Shown: piece after piece, positions 36,455 through 46,028 of the stretch
How the letters are laid out: every line of letters starts with the position of its first letter
How positions within the stretch are numbered: position 1 is the stretch's first letter
Source: Ruminococcus hominis
GTDB lineage: Bacteria; Bacillota; Clostridia; Lachnospirales; Lachnospiraceae
Length of the DNA stretch: 64,000 nt
Assembly: GCF_014287355.1 (NCBI RefSeq)
Contig: NZ_JACOPE010000001.1
Coordinates: 3,224,001 to 3,288,000 of the forward strand
Direction of reading: 5' to 3'
Notes under the pieces: generated by a model
What the model was told of the DNA's origin: nothing
What the model saw: the letters and a program-made list of their open reading frames with translations, nothing else
Databases searched by the model: none
Made by a program: the position numbers and the translations under genes

Positions 36455-36492
36455 AACAGCAGTATTTCTTATTCCAAAAAAATACTGCTGTT
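36455..36492 (-). terminator. Terminator between ABC importer and yesN-like genes
   Basis: AACAGCAGTATTT pairs with AAATACTGCTGTT across a 10-base loop. On the minus strand it lies after the importer operon and just before the regulator gene. Confidence 0.7.
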
Positions 36493-36550
36493 ATCATATA
36501 ATAAAGTTTCTCTCTTTTATTTTAGTTTATCCATCTTCTTTTTACAAGGT

Positions 36551-37390
36551 TTAACCTTTAACTGCTCCTGCCACAACACCTTCGATGATGTATTTCTGAC
36601 AGAATAAATAGAAGATAATAATTGGAACGATTGCGAGTACCAAAGTACCCATCATAGCTCCCATATCAACTGAACCATATCCACCTTTCAGATACTGAAC
36701 AGCCATCGGAACTGTTTTATATTTTCTTGCATCCAGCACAAGTGATGGAAGCAGATAGTCATTCCAAATCCACATTGCCTGCAAAATTGTGATTGTCACA
36801 CAAGTAGGTTTTGTAATTGGAAGTACAATTTTAAAGAATGTCTGGATTGGTGTGCAGCCATCAATCATAGCTGCTTCTTCAATTTCAAGCGGAATCGATT
36901 TCATGAATCCGGTAAACATAAATACCGACAATCCGGCTCCAAATCCCAGATAAATAATAATGATTCCCCAAGGATTTCCAAGCTTTAACATATTTGCAAT
37001 TTTTGACAATGTATACATTTCCATCTGGAATGGTACTACCATTGCAAATAAGCACATTACATAAATTGCTTTTGTAACCTTTGTATGTACTCTGCTGATA
37101 TACCATGCACACATAGAACAGCAAAGAATAATCACTGCCACTGAACCGATTGTGATAAACAAGCTCCATCCAAATGCCTGAATGAGACCTGTCTTTTCAA
37201 TTCCTCGTACATAGTTCTCCAGTCCGACAAACATCTTGTCTGTTGGAATTTTAAATGGAAATTTACTAATGTATGCTTTCTTCTTGAAAGAGTTAATAAA
37301 TACAAGTGCTATCGGATAAAGGTATGCCACACTAATGATTGTGAAAATGATGGTCAACAGCCATCCGTGTTTTGCTTTTCTTGTTCCCAT
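36551..37390 (-). CDS. ABC sugar transporter permease (MalG-like)
   Basis: 279 residues with six membrane helices. The cytoplasmic EAA loop reads EIEEAAMIDGCTPIQTFFKIVLPITKP. The N-terminal segment (LLTIIFTIISVAYLYPIALVFINSFKK) is typical of MalG-class permeases. It overlaps the upstream permease by one base. With its partner permease and the binding protein it forms a carbohydrate importer; the ATPase subunit is missing here and is probably a shared MsmX-type protein elsewhere. Confidence 0.93.
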   Translation of the reverse strand: MGTRKAKHGWLLTIIFTIISVAYLYPIALVFINSFKKKAYISKFPFKIPTDKMFVGLENYVRGIEKTGLIQAFGWSLFITIGSVAVIILCCSMCAWYISRVHTKVTKAIYVMCLFAMVVPFQMEMYTLSKIANMLKLGNPWGIIIIYLGFGAGLSVFMFTGFMKSIPLEIEEAAMIDGCTPIQTFFKIVLPITKPTCVTITILQAMWIWNDYLLPSLVLDARKYKTVPMAVQYLKGGYGSVDMGAMMGTLVLAIVPIIIFYLFCQKYIIEGVVAGAVKG

Positions 37391-38232
37391 TACTGCTGCA
37401 CCTCCTTCGATGTTGTCATCTTATTCTGAATGAGTGCAATAAGACCTACAATAATGAAGAATACAACTGCTTTTGCCTGTCCAACACCTTCATATCCTGT
37501 TCTTCCATAGAATGTATTATAAATGTTCAACGCAAGCATTTCTGACATTTTTGACGGAGCACCATTTGTCAGTGCCAAGTTCTGGTCGAACAGCTTAAAT
37601 CCATTTGTCAAAGTTAAAAATGTACAAATTGTGATAGATGGCATTACCATCGGAATTGTTACACTTTTTAATATCTGACTTGGACTTGCCCCATCAATTT
37701 TTGCAGCCTCAATCAATTCTCCCGGGATATTCTGAATACCGGATACATAAATGATCATCATATAACCTATCTGCTGCCAGCACATCAGAATGACTAATCC
37801 CCAAAATCCATACACTGAAGAATATGTCAATGTCTTTCCAACAATTGCCAGAATACCATTTAACAGAAGCTGCCAGATATAACCAAGTACGATACCACCG
37901 ATTAAGTTCGGCATGAAAAATACTGTTCTGAAAATATTTGTTCCTTTGATTCCCTTGGTCAATAGCAATGCTACCGCAAATGCGATCACATTGATCAAAA
38001 GCACTGTCACAATTGTAAATAGTGCCGTATACCATGTGGCATGGAAAAATGTTGAGTCTTCTAAAATTTTCGTATAGTTTTTAAATCCCATAAATTTTGC
38101 ATCCGTCACGGTTGTGAATTTACAAAAGGATAAATAGATTCCCAAAAGAAATGGTGCTATAAATCCAATTGTAAATGCAACCAATGTCGGGAGTACAAAA
38201 ACCGGAAAATATTTTTTTATTGCTTTTTCCAT
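37390..38232 (-). CDS. ABC sugar transporter permease (MalF-like)
   Basis: 280 residues, six membrane helices, EAA loop ELIEAAKIDGASPSQILKSVTIPMVMP. First helix VLPTLVAFTIGFIAPFLLGIYLSF. It lies between the binding protein gene (21-base gap) and the MalG-like gene (one-base overlap) in a three-gene operon under a promoter near 39600. Substrate not evident; the closest families import oligosaccharides. Confidence 0.93.
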   Translation of the reverse strand: MEKAIKKYFPVFVLPTLVAFTIGFIAPFLLGIYLSFCKFTTVTDAKFMGFKNYTKILEDSTFFHATWYTALFTIVTVLLINVIAFAVALLLTKGIKGTNIFRTVFFMPNLIGGIVLGYIWQLLLNGILAIVGKTLTYSSVYGFWGLVILMCWQQIGYMMIIYVSGIQNIPGELIEAAKIDGASPSQILKSVTIPMVMPSITICTFLTLTNGFKLFDQNLALTNGAPSKMSEMLALNIYNTFYGRTGYEGVGQAKAVVFFIIVGLIALIQNKMTTSKEVQQ

Positions 38233-38253
38233 AATTTTCTACTCTTTTTTTTA

Positions 38254-39597
38254 TTACTCGTTTGCTGCTGCATATTCTGTTGCCCAGCCATCTACGAATG
38301 CTTTCTGTACTGCATCCCACTGTCCTGTTCCCTGTGCATACTCAAGAAGTGCGCTTCCAAGGTCGTTTTTCCACTGTTCTGATGGCATTGTTGTAAAGTT
38401 CCAGCTTACAGGTGTTTTTCCTGCTTTTGTATATTCGCTGTTTGCTTCTACGAGTGGATTAGCTGGAAGGTACTCATCAAATGTTGTAAATGGTGTTACA
38501 AATCCCATTTCATTTGCCATACCGTCTCTTCCTTCATCGCTTTCTACTACCCACTGTAAGAAATCAAGTGTTGCCTGGATATCTTCTTCAGATGCGTTTT
38601 TATTTACACACCAGTAGTTCTCAGATCCTGTACAAAGTCCCTGATCTTCTTCTCCGTCTACACCAATGTAGATTGGAAGCATTCCAAGATCCTCGTCAGC
38701 TACTTCATTATCTTTGATATCATTGTAAGCCCATGTACCATTCTGATAGAATACTGCTTCACCAAGTGCGAACTCAGATGCTGCATCATCACCTGTCTTA
38801 GATGAGATCATGCTTGGATCGCAAGTAGAATCTTTCAGATACAGATCCCAGATCTGTTTGTAATTATCAAGGTAAGTTCCTTTGATTGCATCTGTTGATG
38901 AAATTCCTTCATCTTTGTATTCATAGTAAATTGGAAGGTTTGCAAGATGAGTTTTGAATCTCCAGTCAGAAGAAGAATCCATACCTGCTGATGTAAATGC
39001 TCCTTCTACTCCAAGGTCATCTTTATGTGCCTGAATTCCATCTGCAACTTTCTTCAATGCATCGAAGTTATTCAGATCATCAATTGATGTAATCTCTGCA
39101 TCTGGTAACTCGAAATATTTATTCAATAATGCTTTGTTGTAAATCAGACCATATGTCTCGATTACGTATGCAATACCTTTTACTTCATCACCATCTTTAA
39201 GTGCATAATCATCGCTCTGGAGGTCTTTGTAAATTGCACTGTCTGATAAGTCATAGCAGTAATCTTTCCATGTAGCCAGTCCAACCGGTCCATTTACCTG
39301 GAACAGTGTAGGAGCTTCGTCTTTTGCCATCTCTGATTTTAACTGTGACTCATATGTTCCGGAAGCTGCTGTCTGTACATCTACCTGTACACCTGTCTCT
39401 TCTGTATATTTCTCTGCCAGGTCTACCCACTGATCTGCCTGCTCTGGTTTGAAGTTCAAATAATAAACTTTTCCTTTTGCATCGCCTTTTGCACTTTTTG
39501 AACCTTCGTCGCTACTTCCTGTGCTTCCGCATCCTGCGACCATTCCACCAACCATTGCTGTACAAAGAAGCATAGCAATTATTTTTTTCTTTTTCAT
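38254..39597 (-). CDS. ABC sugar transporter substrate-binding lipoprotein
   Basis: 447 residues: a lipoprotein signal (IIAMLLCTAMVGGMVAGCGS, lipid cysteine in the AGC box), then an extracellular solute-binding protein family 1 fold (KVYYLNFKPEQADQWVDLAEKYTEETGVQVDV). First gene of the importer operon. Codon use suggests strong expression, usual for binding proteins. GGAGG supports the start. The AT-rich 170 bp upstream should carry its promoter, downstream of the IS4 element. Confidence 0.92.
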   Translation of the reverse strand: MKKKKIIAMLLCTAMVGGMVAGCGSTGSSDEGSKSAKGDAKGKVYYLNFKPEQADQWVDLAEKYTEETGVQVDVQTAASGTYESQLKSEMAKDEAPTLFQVNGPVGLATWKDYCYDLSDSAIYKDLQSDDYALKDGDEVKGIAYVIETYGLIYNKALLNKYFELPDAEITSIDDLNNFDALKKVADGIQAHKDDLGVEGAFTSAGMDSSSDWRFKTHLANLPIYYEYKDEGISSTDAIKGTYLDNYKQIWDLYLKDSTCDPSMISSKTGDDAASEFALGEAVFYQNGTWAYNDIKDNEVADEDLGMLPIYIGVDGEEDQGLCTGSENYWCVNKNASEEDIQATLDFLQWVVESDEGRDGMANEMGFVTPFTTFDEYLPANPLVEANSEYTKAGKTPVSWNFTTMPSEQWKNDLGSALLEYAQGTGQWDAVQKAFVDGWATEYAAANE

Positions 39598-39724
39598 AGT
39601 TCTTGTCCTCCTTTTTTATCGCTTTCAATTTGATGATTACATTATAAAAAAAACTACACTTTTAAGATATGATAAAAATTCCAGAAACATGTTCAATTTT
39701 CATGAAAAATAATAAAAAAAATAG

Positions 39725-39769
39725 GCAGTACCGGATAGGGACGGGGTTTGGAGCCAATGGGGACGGAGT
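39725..39769. repeat. Palindromic GGGACGGAGT repeat, copy 4, left part (split by IS)
   Basis: TACCGGATAGGGACGGGGTTTGGAGCCAATGGGGACGGAGT. Its complement lies on the far side of the insertion sequence (41445-41480 region), so the palindrome was whole before insertion. The last nine bases, GGACGGAGT, are repeated at 41415-41423 as the target duplication. Confidence 0.85.
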
Positions 39770-39950
39770 CAATAACATTTAGTTAAGCTTTTTTCATCAT
39801 AGTATGAACCTATTGAAGTTCTCTTCCCTAAGCTTTTAAAAAGTATTATTATCATAAAAGTAGATGATTTTTATAAGAAAATATTTTTTTGCACCATAAT
39901 CAGGCAGAGCCTTGCTTCTGCCTGATTAATACAATATAATATATCTTGTG

Positions 39951-41279
39951 TTAAGCTCTATTGTTTAACGGCTTTACAGTTTGTGATCTGACCTGTCGAG
40001 CGGTCTGTTGTTTCACCCTAATAGCTGTTTGATGTCGTAGCATTAGAGCTTTTACTATATCATTCGTCATTCGATGTTTTATGAATCTTCGTGCAATAGG
40101 AAGAACATCTTCAAAGGATATTTTGTATTCATATTTCCTTTTTTTCTTTCCTTGCTCTTTCTTTTTTTCTTCTGTAGCAAAGGTGTGAAGAAGTGAGGCA
40201 AAGTTATACATAATAAGTTTTGCATATACTTCTTGAATAATCAGTTCCCGATTAACCGAATGTAAATACACTAGTGAAAGCGCATATTTTAAGCGTCGGA
40301 AAGAAGTTTCAATAGACCATCTTTTCCAGTAAAGTTCTCGTAGATCCAGTGCAGAAAAATTTTTTAATGGTAAATTAGAAATCAAATATTCGTAGTTTCC
40401 ATTTTCAAGTTGTATACAGGTGCATCGAATTTTCATGGTATATACACTTTTCTTATCATCAATCGGAATCGGCTCGAAGGTTCTTTTATTTTTTACTATT
40501 TTCATTTTATCCCCATGACAAAGATGCTTGTTTTTTTTCGATCTTGTTACGTCCAAAACAATCTCTCTATCTGATTCTGTTTCAGCTGGCAAAATATCTT
40601 TCAGAAAAGCAGATGGTGCAGACGGAGATTTCCAGCGAATGAGAAAAAATTTCTTTTTTTCAATTAAATGAGCCATTGTGTTTAGCGAGGCATATCCTCT
40701 ATCTGCGATAAGTATCGTATTTTCTGGCAGATTACAGTGATCGACCATATGACAGAAAGCCTGTGTTTCATTCATTTTAGGGCGTGGTTGGGTAACAGCA
40801 GTAATATACCTGTTTTCACAGATATCAAACAAAGTGTTCAAATGCATCTGAAAAAACACATTGTCACTTCGAGCCTGTTTTATACGATATTCAAAATCAT
40901 TTTTATTAGTAGGAAGATTAATATCAGAACCATCTACTGCAACAAGATGAAACCCTTTATACGTTTTGGTAAAAGGAATTTTTTCATTAAAAGATTTTAA
41001 AAGATACGGGAAAAAATCAGCAATTAGTTTTTTTCGCTGTTGTGTGAAAGCTGATTTAGATGGAACTTTCTTGTTTTGGGACATAAAAAAGTTAAATAAT
41101 TCTGTATTTGTCCTATTCATGGTGAGGCAGAGAGTAGATTTTACCGTGTCAGAAAAAGGACAGAGTCTGTGTCTGGTCATATCTGAACCTGGAGTATTAA
41201 CATACAAATGAATATTTTTCTCTGCTGTTTCAAGAACAGAGAAGAAACGTTTTCGAATAGTTGCTGGTGTCATGTACAT
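39951..41279 (-). CDS. IS4-family transposase
   Basis: 442 residues with the DDE core of the IS4/DDE_Tnp_1 fold: first aspartate in VAVDGSDINLPT, second in ILIADRGYASLNT, and the YREK signature YWKRWSIETSFRRLKYAL carrying the catalytic glutamate. The N-terminal 130 residues form a helical DNA-binding region (SAFTQQRKKLI). Start behind AAGGAGG. A 33-bp palindrome (41323-41355) lies upstream inside the element and may block read-in transcription. No frameshift or stop is seen, so it is probably active. Confidence 0.93.
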   Translation of the reverse strand: MYMTPATIRKRFFSVLETAEKNIHLYVNTPGSDMTRHRLCPFSDTVKSTLCLTMNRTNTELFNFFMSQNKKVPSKSAFTQQRKKLIADFFPYLLKSFNEKIPFTKTYKGFHLVAVDGSDINLPTNKNDFEYRIKQARSDNVFFQMHLNTLFDICENRYITAVTQPRPKMNETQAFCHMVDHCNLPENTILIADRGYASLNTMAHLIEKKKFFLIRWKSPSAPSAFLKDILPAETESDREIVLDVTRSKKNKHLCHGDKMKIVKNKRTFEPIPIDDKKSVYTMKIRCTCIQLENGNYEYLISNLPLKNFSALDLRELYWKRWSIETSFRRLKYALSLVYLHSVNRELIIQEVYAKLIMYNFASLLHTFATEEKKKEQGKKKRKYEYKISFEDVLPIARRFIKHRMTNDIVKALMLRHQTAIRVKQQTARQVRSQTVKPLNNRA

Positions 41280-41322
41280 GTGTGGTACCTCCTTGAAGTA
41301 AAAATATATCTAACTTCAAAGG

Positions 41323-41355
41323 GCACCTTACTGATTATAATAATCAGTAAGGTGC
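41323..41355. terminator. Palindrome inside IS4 element, upstream of transposase
   Basis: GCACCTTACTGATTAT pairs with ATAATCAGTAAGGTGC, essentially without a loop. Hairpins at this place in insertion sequences commonly shield the transposase gene from outside transcription. Confidence 0.6.
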
Positions 41356-41414
41356 CGCACATTTTTACGATTTTGTCAACTATTAATTGAAAAAAGCTTA
41401 ACTAAATGTTATTG

Positions 41415-41485
41415 GGACGGAGTTTAGTGGCTTTTTTGCATAGCGAAAAAGCCACTAAACTCCGTCCCCATTGGCTCCGTATCCC
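41415..41485. repeat. Palindromic GGGACGGAGT repeat, copy 4, right part
   Basis: GGACGGAGTTTAGTGGC..., short centre GCATAGCG, complement through ACTCCGTCCCC, then ATTGGCTCC matching the left part before the IS. The core arm pair is nearly identical to copy 1 at 4697-4780. Confidence 0.85.
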
Positions 41486-41507
41486 GATAATAACCTTCAC
41501 GCTATTA

Positions 41508-42167
41508 TCACAGTTTCCTCTTATATATGATTTCAGCTATCTCTTCTACGGATTTAACCAGGTAATCTGCCCCATCCAGTTCTCCCTTCTCACCATAACC
41601 ATACAGACATCCGATAAACGGACTTTTACAGGATCTGGCACATTCCAAATCCTGTCTTCTGTCTCCGATCACCAGATAAGGTCCCGGATAGTCCCGGATA
41701 ACTCCCTGCACGATTCCCGTCTTAGGGCAGAAACCATATGATTCACAGTCATAAAACCGTTCAAACCATCTTTCCATCCGGAATTCTTCCCAATGTGCTT
41801 TGCGATATGCCGCCTTACAGTTGCTTAAGATCACAAGATGATATCCTCTGTTCTTCAAAGCTGTGAGCATCTCTTCCGCTCCCGGATACCACACTGCCCG
41901 GTGCTTCCTGATCTGCCTGACCATGGAATCTCCCACGATCGCACTCGCCTGATCTTTGTATCTCTGGTCCAATTCCGGCAGAAATGTATCCCACATTTCT
42001 TTGCTGTTTAAGCCCAGCCATCCTGTGATCTGTGCCGTCTCTATCTTCTGTTCCTCTACAACATTCTGTTCTGCCAACCACTGATAAGCTTCCCTGAACG
42101 CCGGTTCATAGATTCCAAGAGTATTATGTATCGTTCCATCATAATCAAAAATGATTGTTTTCACCAT
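41508..42167 (-). CDS. HAD-superfamily phosphatase in the riboflavin operon
   Basis: 219 residues: nucleophile motif TIIFDYDGTIHNT, threonine/serine motif VILSNCK, lysine region and IGDRRQDLECARS acid motif, with a helical cap of the phosphoglycolate-phosphatase type. It follows ribH by 13 bases, so it is probably cotranscribed with ribD-ribE-ribBA-ribH. The dephosphorylation of 5-amino-6-ribitylamino-uracil phosphate is carried out by HAD enzymes elsewhere, and no other gene in this operon supplies that step. That role is inference. The ATG at 42167 is preferred over the GTG at 42176. Confidence 0.82.
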   Translation of the reverse strand: MVKTIIFDYDGTIHNTLGIYEPAFREAYQWLAEQNVVEEQKIETAQITGWLGLNSKEMWDTFLPELDQRYKDQASAIVGDSMVRQIRKHRAVWYPGAEEMLTALKNRGYHLVILSNCKAAYRKAHWEEFRMERWFERFYDCESYGFCPKTGIVQGVIRDYPGPYLVIGDRRQDLECARSCKSPFIGCLYGYGEKGELDGADYLVKSVEEIAEIIYKRKL

Positions 42168-42180
42168 CGGCTGCACCTGA

Positions 42181-42654
42181 TTAAAGCTGCTTCATTAGAT
42201 TTACCATCTCAATTGCGGACAATGCACAGTCATATCCTTTATTTCCTGCTTTACTTCCTGCACGTGCGATAGCCTGTTCGATATTCTCTGTTGTGATCAC
42301 TCCGAATAATACCGGAATTCCTGTTGCAAGTTCAACCTGCGCGATTCCTTTGGCCGATTCATTACACACCAGATCATAATGGGAAGTATCCCCGCGGATA
42401 ACTGCTCCCACGCAGATGACTGCATCATACTTTCCGGACTGTGCCATCTTCTGTGCAGTCAGCGGAATCTCAAATGCTCCCGGTACCCATGCAGCCGTAA
42501 TGTTCTCTTCTTCTACCCCATGTCTTACCAGCCCGTCGACGGCTCCGCCCAATAACTTATTCACAATGATCTCATTGAATCTGGCCGCCACGATTCCGAC
42601 TTTCATTCCCTCAGGTGCTACTACTTTTCCTTCTACTAAATTGATCTGTCTCAT
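42181..42654 (-). CDS. ribH: 6,7-dimethyl-8-ribityllumazine synthase
   Basis: 157 residues: [36 protein letters not shown] and [24 protein letters not shown] with the catalytic histidine are diagnostic. It condenses the ribityl-uracil with the four-carbon phosphate made by RibBA, forming icosahedral or pentameric shells. In operon after ribBA. Confidence 0.97.
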   Translation of the reverse strand: MRQINLVEGKVVAPEGMKVGIVAARFNEIIVNKLLGGAVDGLVRHGVEEENITAAWVPGAFEIPLTAQKMAQSGKYDAVICVGAVIRGDTSHYDLVCNESAKGIAQVELATGIPVLFGVITTENIEQAIARAGSKAGNKGYDCALSAIEMVNLMKQL

Positions 42655-42686
42655 GATTTCTTCCTCCTGTTATTCATTAAATCTTT

Positions 42687-43904
42687 TTATAATTCTATTT
42701 CTTTGAAAATGTGTCCCATCTTTTCCTGTTTTGTCTTCATATATTTCAGATCATACTTCTGCGGTGGAATCTCCAGCGGTACTCTTTCATTGATCTTCAG
42801 TCCAAACCCACCAAGTCCATAGACTTTGTCCGGATTATTGGTCAGAAGTCTCAATGACTTCACTCCGAGATCCGATAATATCTGCGCTCCGATCCAGTAC
42901 TCTCTGAGATCCGGTGCAAATCCCAACTTTACATTAGCCTCTACCGTATCATATCCCTGCTCCTGCAGTGCATATGCCTTGATCTTATTGAGCAGCCCGA
43001 TTCCTCTGCCTTCCTGCCTCATGTAAAGAATGATCCCTCTGCCTTCTGCTTCTACCTGACGCATCGCTGTCTGAAGCTGCAGACCACAGTCACATCTAAG
43101 CGAGCCAAATGCATCACCTGTCAGGCACTCCGAATGTACCCTGCAAAGTACATCTTCACCGTCTCCGATATCACCTTTTACCAGTGCAAGATGATGTTCT
43201 CCTGTAATATCATTGATATATCCGTGAAGTCTGAAATCTCCATACTGCGTCGGAAGGTCTGCAACCGCCTCTTCTTTTACATGTTTTTCATGGATTCTCA
43301 TGTAATCCTGAAGATCACGGATCGTAATAAATGTAAGATTATGCTCTTTTGCAAGTTCCCACAACTGTGGTGTACGCATCATTGTACCATCTTCTTTCAT
43401 AATCTCACAACACACGCCGCATTCTTTCAATCCAGCCAGTCTCACCAGATCAGTCGTTGCCTCTGTGTGTCCGTTCCGCACCAGGACTCCGCCTTTTCTG
43501 GCAATGAGTGGAAATACATGTCCCGGTCTTCTGAAATCTTCCGGCTTCGCATCTTCATCCACACATTTCATGATTGTATAGGAACGTTCTGCTGCCGAAA
43601 TACCTGTCGTCGTATCAACATGGTCCACTGCAACGGTAAATGCTGTGCTGTGATTATCGGTATTCTCCGCAACCATCGGTGGAAAGTTAAGCCTTGCTGC
43701 AATTTCCGCACTCATCGGTGTACAGATAAGCCCTTTCGCATAAGTCGCCATAAAATTGATATTCTCCTGTGTTGCAAACTCTGCTGCACATACCAGATCC
43801 CCTTCGTTCTCTCTGTCCGGATCATCTGTAACCAGAATAACCTTTCCTTCCCTCAGATCCCTTAGTGCCTCTTCGATTGTATTGTACTGATTGTTTTGTG
43901 ACAT
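42687..43904 (-). CDS. ribBA: Bifunctional DHBP synthase / GTP cyclohydrolase II
   Basis: 405 residues. N-terminal Rib[20 protein letters not shown] and [25 protein letters not shown]-terminal Rib[21 protein letters not shown] with zinc cysteines and [13 protein letters not shown]. It makes both precursors of lumazine, from ribulose-5-phosphate and GTP. Between ribE and ribH. Confidence 0.97.
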   Translation of the reverse strand: MSQNNQYNTIEEALRDLREGKVILVTDDPDRENEGDLVCAAEFATQENINFMATYAKGLICTPMSAEIAARLNFPPMVAENTDNHSTAFTVAVDHVDTTTGISAAERSYTIMKCVDEDAKPEDFRRPGHVFPLIARKGGVLVRNGHTEATTDLVRLAGLKECGVCCEIMKEDGTMMRTPQLWELAKEHNLTFITIRDLQDYMRIHEKHVKEEAVADLPTQYGDFRLHGYINDITGEHHLALVKGDIGDGEDVLCRVHSECLTGDAFGSLRCDCGLQLQTAMRQVEAEGRGIILYMRQEGRGIGLLNKIKAYALQEQGYDTVEANVKLGFAPDLREYWIGAQILSDLGVKSLRLLTNNPDKVYGLGGFGLKINERVPLEIPPQKYDLKYMKTKQEKMGHIFKEIEL

Positions 43905-43922
43905 TCTATTTATCCTCCTGTT

Positions 43923-44576
43923 CTAAAATCCGAATTCCTGCAAAAATTCCATCGTAATTCCGGATTCTTTTTTCTCTTCTTCACTCTTTCCAAGGCCTAA
44001 CAGCCTTTCTACGTATTTTCCGATCACATCATTCTCCAGATTCACTGAATCGCCCGGTACTTTTTCCAAAAGCGTCGTTTCTTCTCCTGTATGCGGGATA
44101 ACCGATACCTGAAATCCCTCTTCCTCTACTTTTGCCACCGTCAGGCTGATGCCATCTATACAGATGGAGCCTTTTTCTACGATCAGATGTAATATCTGCG
44201 GCGATGTTCCAATAGATACCCAGATGGCATTCTCCTCCCGGGTCAGAGACCGGATCACACCGGTTCCGTCAATATGACCGCTTACGATATGTCCTCCAAA
44301 TCTTCCGTCTGCAGCCATTGCCCGTTCCAGATTCACCTGACTTCCGACTTTACAGCTTCCCAGACTGCTTCTCCTGATGGTCTCTGCCATCACATCTGCA
44401 GTAAATCCATCCGGCTGAAGTGATGTAACTGTCAGACACACTCCATTGACTGCGATACTGTCACCGATCTTCGTTCTTTCCAATACCTTCTTCGCCTTGA
44501 CTGCCAGAACTCCCGACTCTCCGGTCAGCTGCATATAGCGGACCGATCCTTTCTCTTCTACGATTCCTGTAAACAT
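43923..44576 (-). CDS. ribE: Riboflavin synthase, alpha subunit
   Basis: 217 residues with the N-terminal MFTGIVEEKGSV and two repeated lumazine-binding barrels (IAVNGVCLTVTS and ICIDGISLTVAK; GGHIVSGHIDGTG). It converts two lumazines to riboflavin. It overlaps the end of ribD by 19 bases, so the two are translationally coupled. This gene is called ribE in Bacillus-type nomenclature and ribC in E. coli. Confidence 0.97.
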   Translation of the reverse strand: MFTGIVEEKGSVRYMQLTGESGVLAVKAKKVLERTKIGDSIAVNGVCLTVTSLQPDGFTADVMAETIRRSSLGSCKVGSQVNLERAMAADGRFGGHIVSGHIDGTGVIRSLTREENAIWVSIGTSPQILHLIVEKGSICIDGISLTVAKVEEEGFQVSVIPHTGEETTLLEKVPGDSVNLENDVIGKYVERLLGLGKSEEEKKESGITMEFLQEFGF

Positions 44577-45694
44577 GGCCCCTCCTGTTCTTTTTCACAT
44601 ACCTGACAGATTATCCTGATGTCTTCACCGATCCGGCAGATATCCGTACATTTCAGTTTCAATGCTTCTGATGGAAGTCCGATGCCGACTCCTTCCACCG
44701 GTGTCTTACTGTTCTTTCCGCCAAATAATTTTGGTGCGATAAAACAGTGTACCTCTTTTACAATTTCTGCCCGCAGTGCACTGTCGTTCAGCGTGCCCCC
44801 GCCTTCCAGCAGAATGCTGTCAATGCCCTCATTTCCAAGATATGTCATCAGCTTTTTAAGGTCTATCTGACCTTTTTCATCCGGACAGCAGACAGTATCC
44901 ACGCCTTTCGCATGTAACCGTTCTATTTTTTCTGTTATTTCTTCGTTCTCTTCCCGTCCTGCATAAGCCACGATTGTCCGGTACTCTTTTGCGCTTCTTA
45001 CGATCTGGCTGTCAAGCGGTATCCTAAGACTGCTGTCGCATACTATTCTGACCGGACTTTTCCATCCTTCTACCCGGACATTCAACATCGGATCATCCGC
45101 AAGTACAGTCCCGATACCGGCCATAATACCCATATACCGGTGCCGCATATGCTGCACTTCCTGTCGGGCCGGTTCTCCTGTGATCCACTTCGATGCACCC
45201 GTCTTTGTCGCAATTTTCCCATCCAGTGTCATGGCATATTTCATCACTACATACGGTGTCTTCGTCGTAATATAATGGAAGAACACCGGGTTCAGATGGT
45301 CACATTCTTCCCGCATAAAATCCTGAACTACTGTAATTCCCGATTCACGCAATATCTGTGCACCTTTTCCTGCCACCTTTGGATTCGGATCCCTGGAACC
45401 AATCACCACTTTTTTAATCTTCTGTTCTATGATCGCTTCCGTACACGGCGGTGTCTTGCCATAATGACAGCATGGTTCCAGCGTAACATAGATTGTCGCA
45501 CCCTCTGCCGATTCTGTAAGCGATGCGATTGCATTGCGCTCTGCATGAAGTTCTCCGCATTTTTTATGATAACCTTCCCCGATGATCCGGCCATCTTTTA
45601 CGATCACCGCACCTACCATCGGATTCGGATTCGTCCATCCTTCTCCCTTTTTTGCAAGCTGGATTGCCCGGAGCATGTATTCCTGATCCGTCAT
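44558..45694 (-). CDS. ribD: Bifunctional deaminase/reductase of riboflavin synthesis
   Basis: 378 residues. N-terminal deaminase: GELHAERNAIASL and TLEPCCHYGKTPPC supply the zinc ligands. C-terminal reductase: MKYAMTLDGKIATKTGASKWITG and ILLEGGGTLNDSAL. First gene of the operon, behind an FMN riboswitch and two hairpins. A phosphatase is still needed after its second step (see the HAD gene at the operon end). Confidence 0.97.
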   Translation of the reverse strand: MTDQEYMLRAIQLAKKGEGWTNPNPMVGAVIVKDGRIIGEGYHKKCGELHAERNAIASLTESAEGATIYVTLEPCCHYGKTPPCTEAIIEQKIKKVVIGSRDPNPKVAGKGAQILRESGITVVQDFMREECDHLNPVFFHYITTKTPYVVMKYAMTLDGKIATKTGASKWITGEPARQEVQHMRHRYMGIMAGIGTVLADDPMLNVRVEGWKSPVRIVCDSSLRIPLDSQIVRSAKEYRTIVAYAGREENEEITEKIERLHAKGVDTVCCPDEKGQIDLKKLMTYLGNEGIDSILLEGGGTLNDSALRAEIVKEVHCFIAPKLFGGKNSKTPVEGVGIGLPSEALKLKCTDICRIGEDIRIICQVCEKEQEGPCLQES

Positions 45695-45720
45695 TTCTCT
45701 TCCTTCTTTCTTAGTTATAC

Positions 45721-45748
45721 AAAAACCCCTGCAGGATACCTACAGGGG
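45721..45748 (-). terminator. Hairpin just before ribD
   Basis: CCCCTGTAGG pairs with CCTGCAGGGG followed by TTTTTG on the minus strand, 27 bases before the ribD start. It may be a second terminator or an additional expression switch in the riboswitch leader. Confidence 0.65.
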
Positions 45749-45789
45749 AAATGATCTGTTACATATAACTGACAAATGATCTGTTAACC

Positions 45790-45824
45790 AAAAAAGCTCT
45801 GAAATGGATCACCATCTCAGAGCT
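45790..45824 (-). terminator. Riboswitch terminator of the rib operon
   Basis: AGCTCTGAGATGG pairs with CCATTTCAGAGCT, followed by TTTTTT on the minus strand, 35 bases after the aptamer. This is the likely FMN-dependent transcription stop. Confidence 0.82.
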
Positions 45825-45859
45825 CAGACACTACATTCATCTATTAAAATAACTGTACC

Positions 45860-45972
45860 ATCATCTTCTTTCATCCAGACTATACTGTCGGCTCCGGAAT
45901 CACACCGGATCATGCCTCTCGGCCCGCGGGCTTTACCGCCGGTAGGGAATCACACCCTGCCCTGAAGATTTC
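45860..45972 (-). promoter_or_regulatory. FMN riboswitch aptamer (RFN element)
   Basis: On the minus strand: TCTTCAGGGCAGGGTG, ATTCCCTACCGGCGGTAAAGCC, CGCGGGCCGAGAGGCATGATCC and GGTGTGATTCCGGAGCCGACAGT, the highly conserved RFN core, closed by an ATCTTC/GAAGAT P1 stem. It controls the five-gene riboflavin operon by sensing flavin mononucleotide. Confidence 0.96.
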
Positions 45973-46028
45973 GTTTTCTTTTATCATAATACTTTATATA
46001 TCATTTGTAAAGCAAAAGTTTGGAAATA

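Larger units (their letters stand above)
39770..41414 (-). mobile_element. Complete IS4-family insertion sequence, 1645 bp
   Basis: Ends in perfect 27-base inverted repeats starting CAATAACATTTAGTTAAGC (39770-39796 and 41388-41414). Flanked by a 9-base direct repeat GGACGGAGT (39761-39769 and 41415-41423). Encodes one IS4-type transposase. The intact gene, ends and identical target duplication suggest a recent insertion. Between the left end and the gene stop, 39797-39950 is AT-rich and holds no gene. Confidence 0.93.

Noticed and set aside
36551..39597. Missing ATPase gene as a sign of a broken ABC importer
   Set aside because: Firmicute sugar importers of this type commonly share one MsmX-type ATPase encoded elsewhere, so absence is normal.
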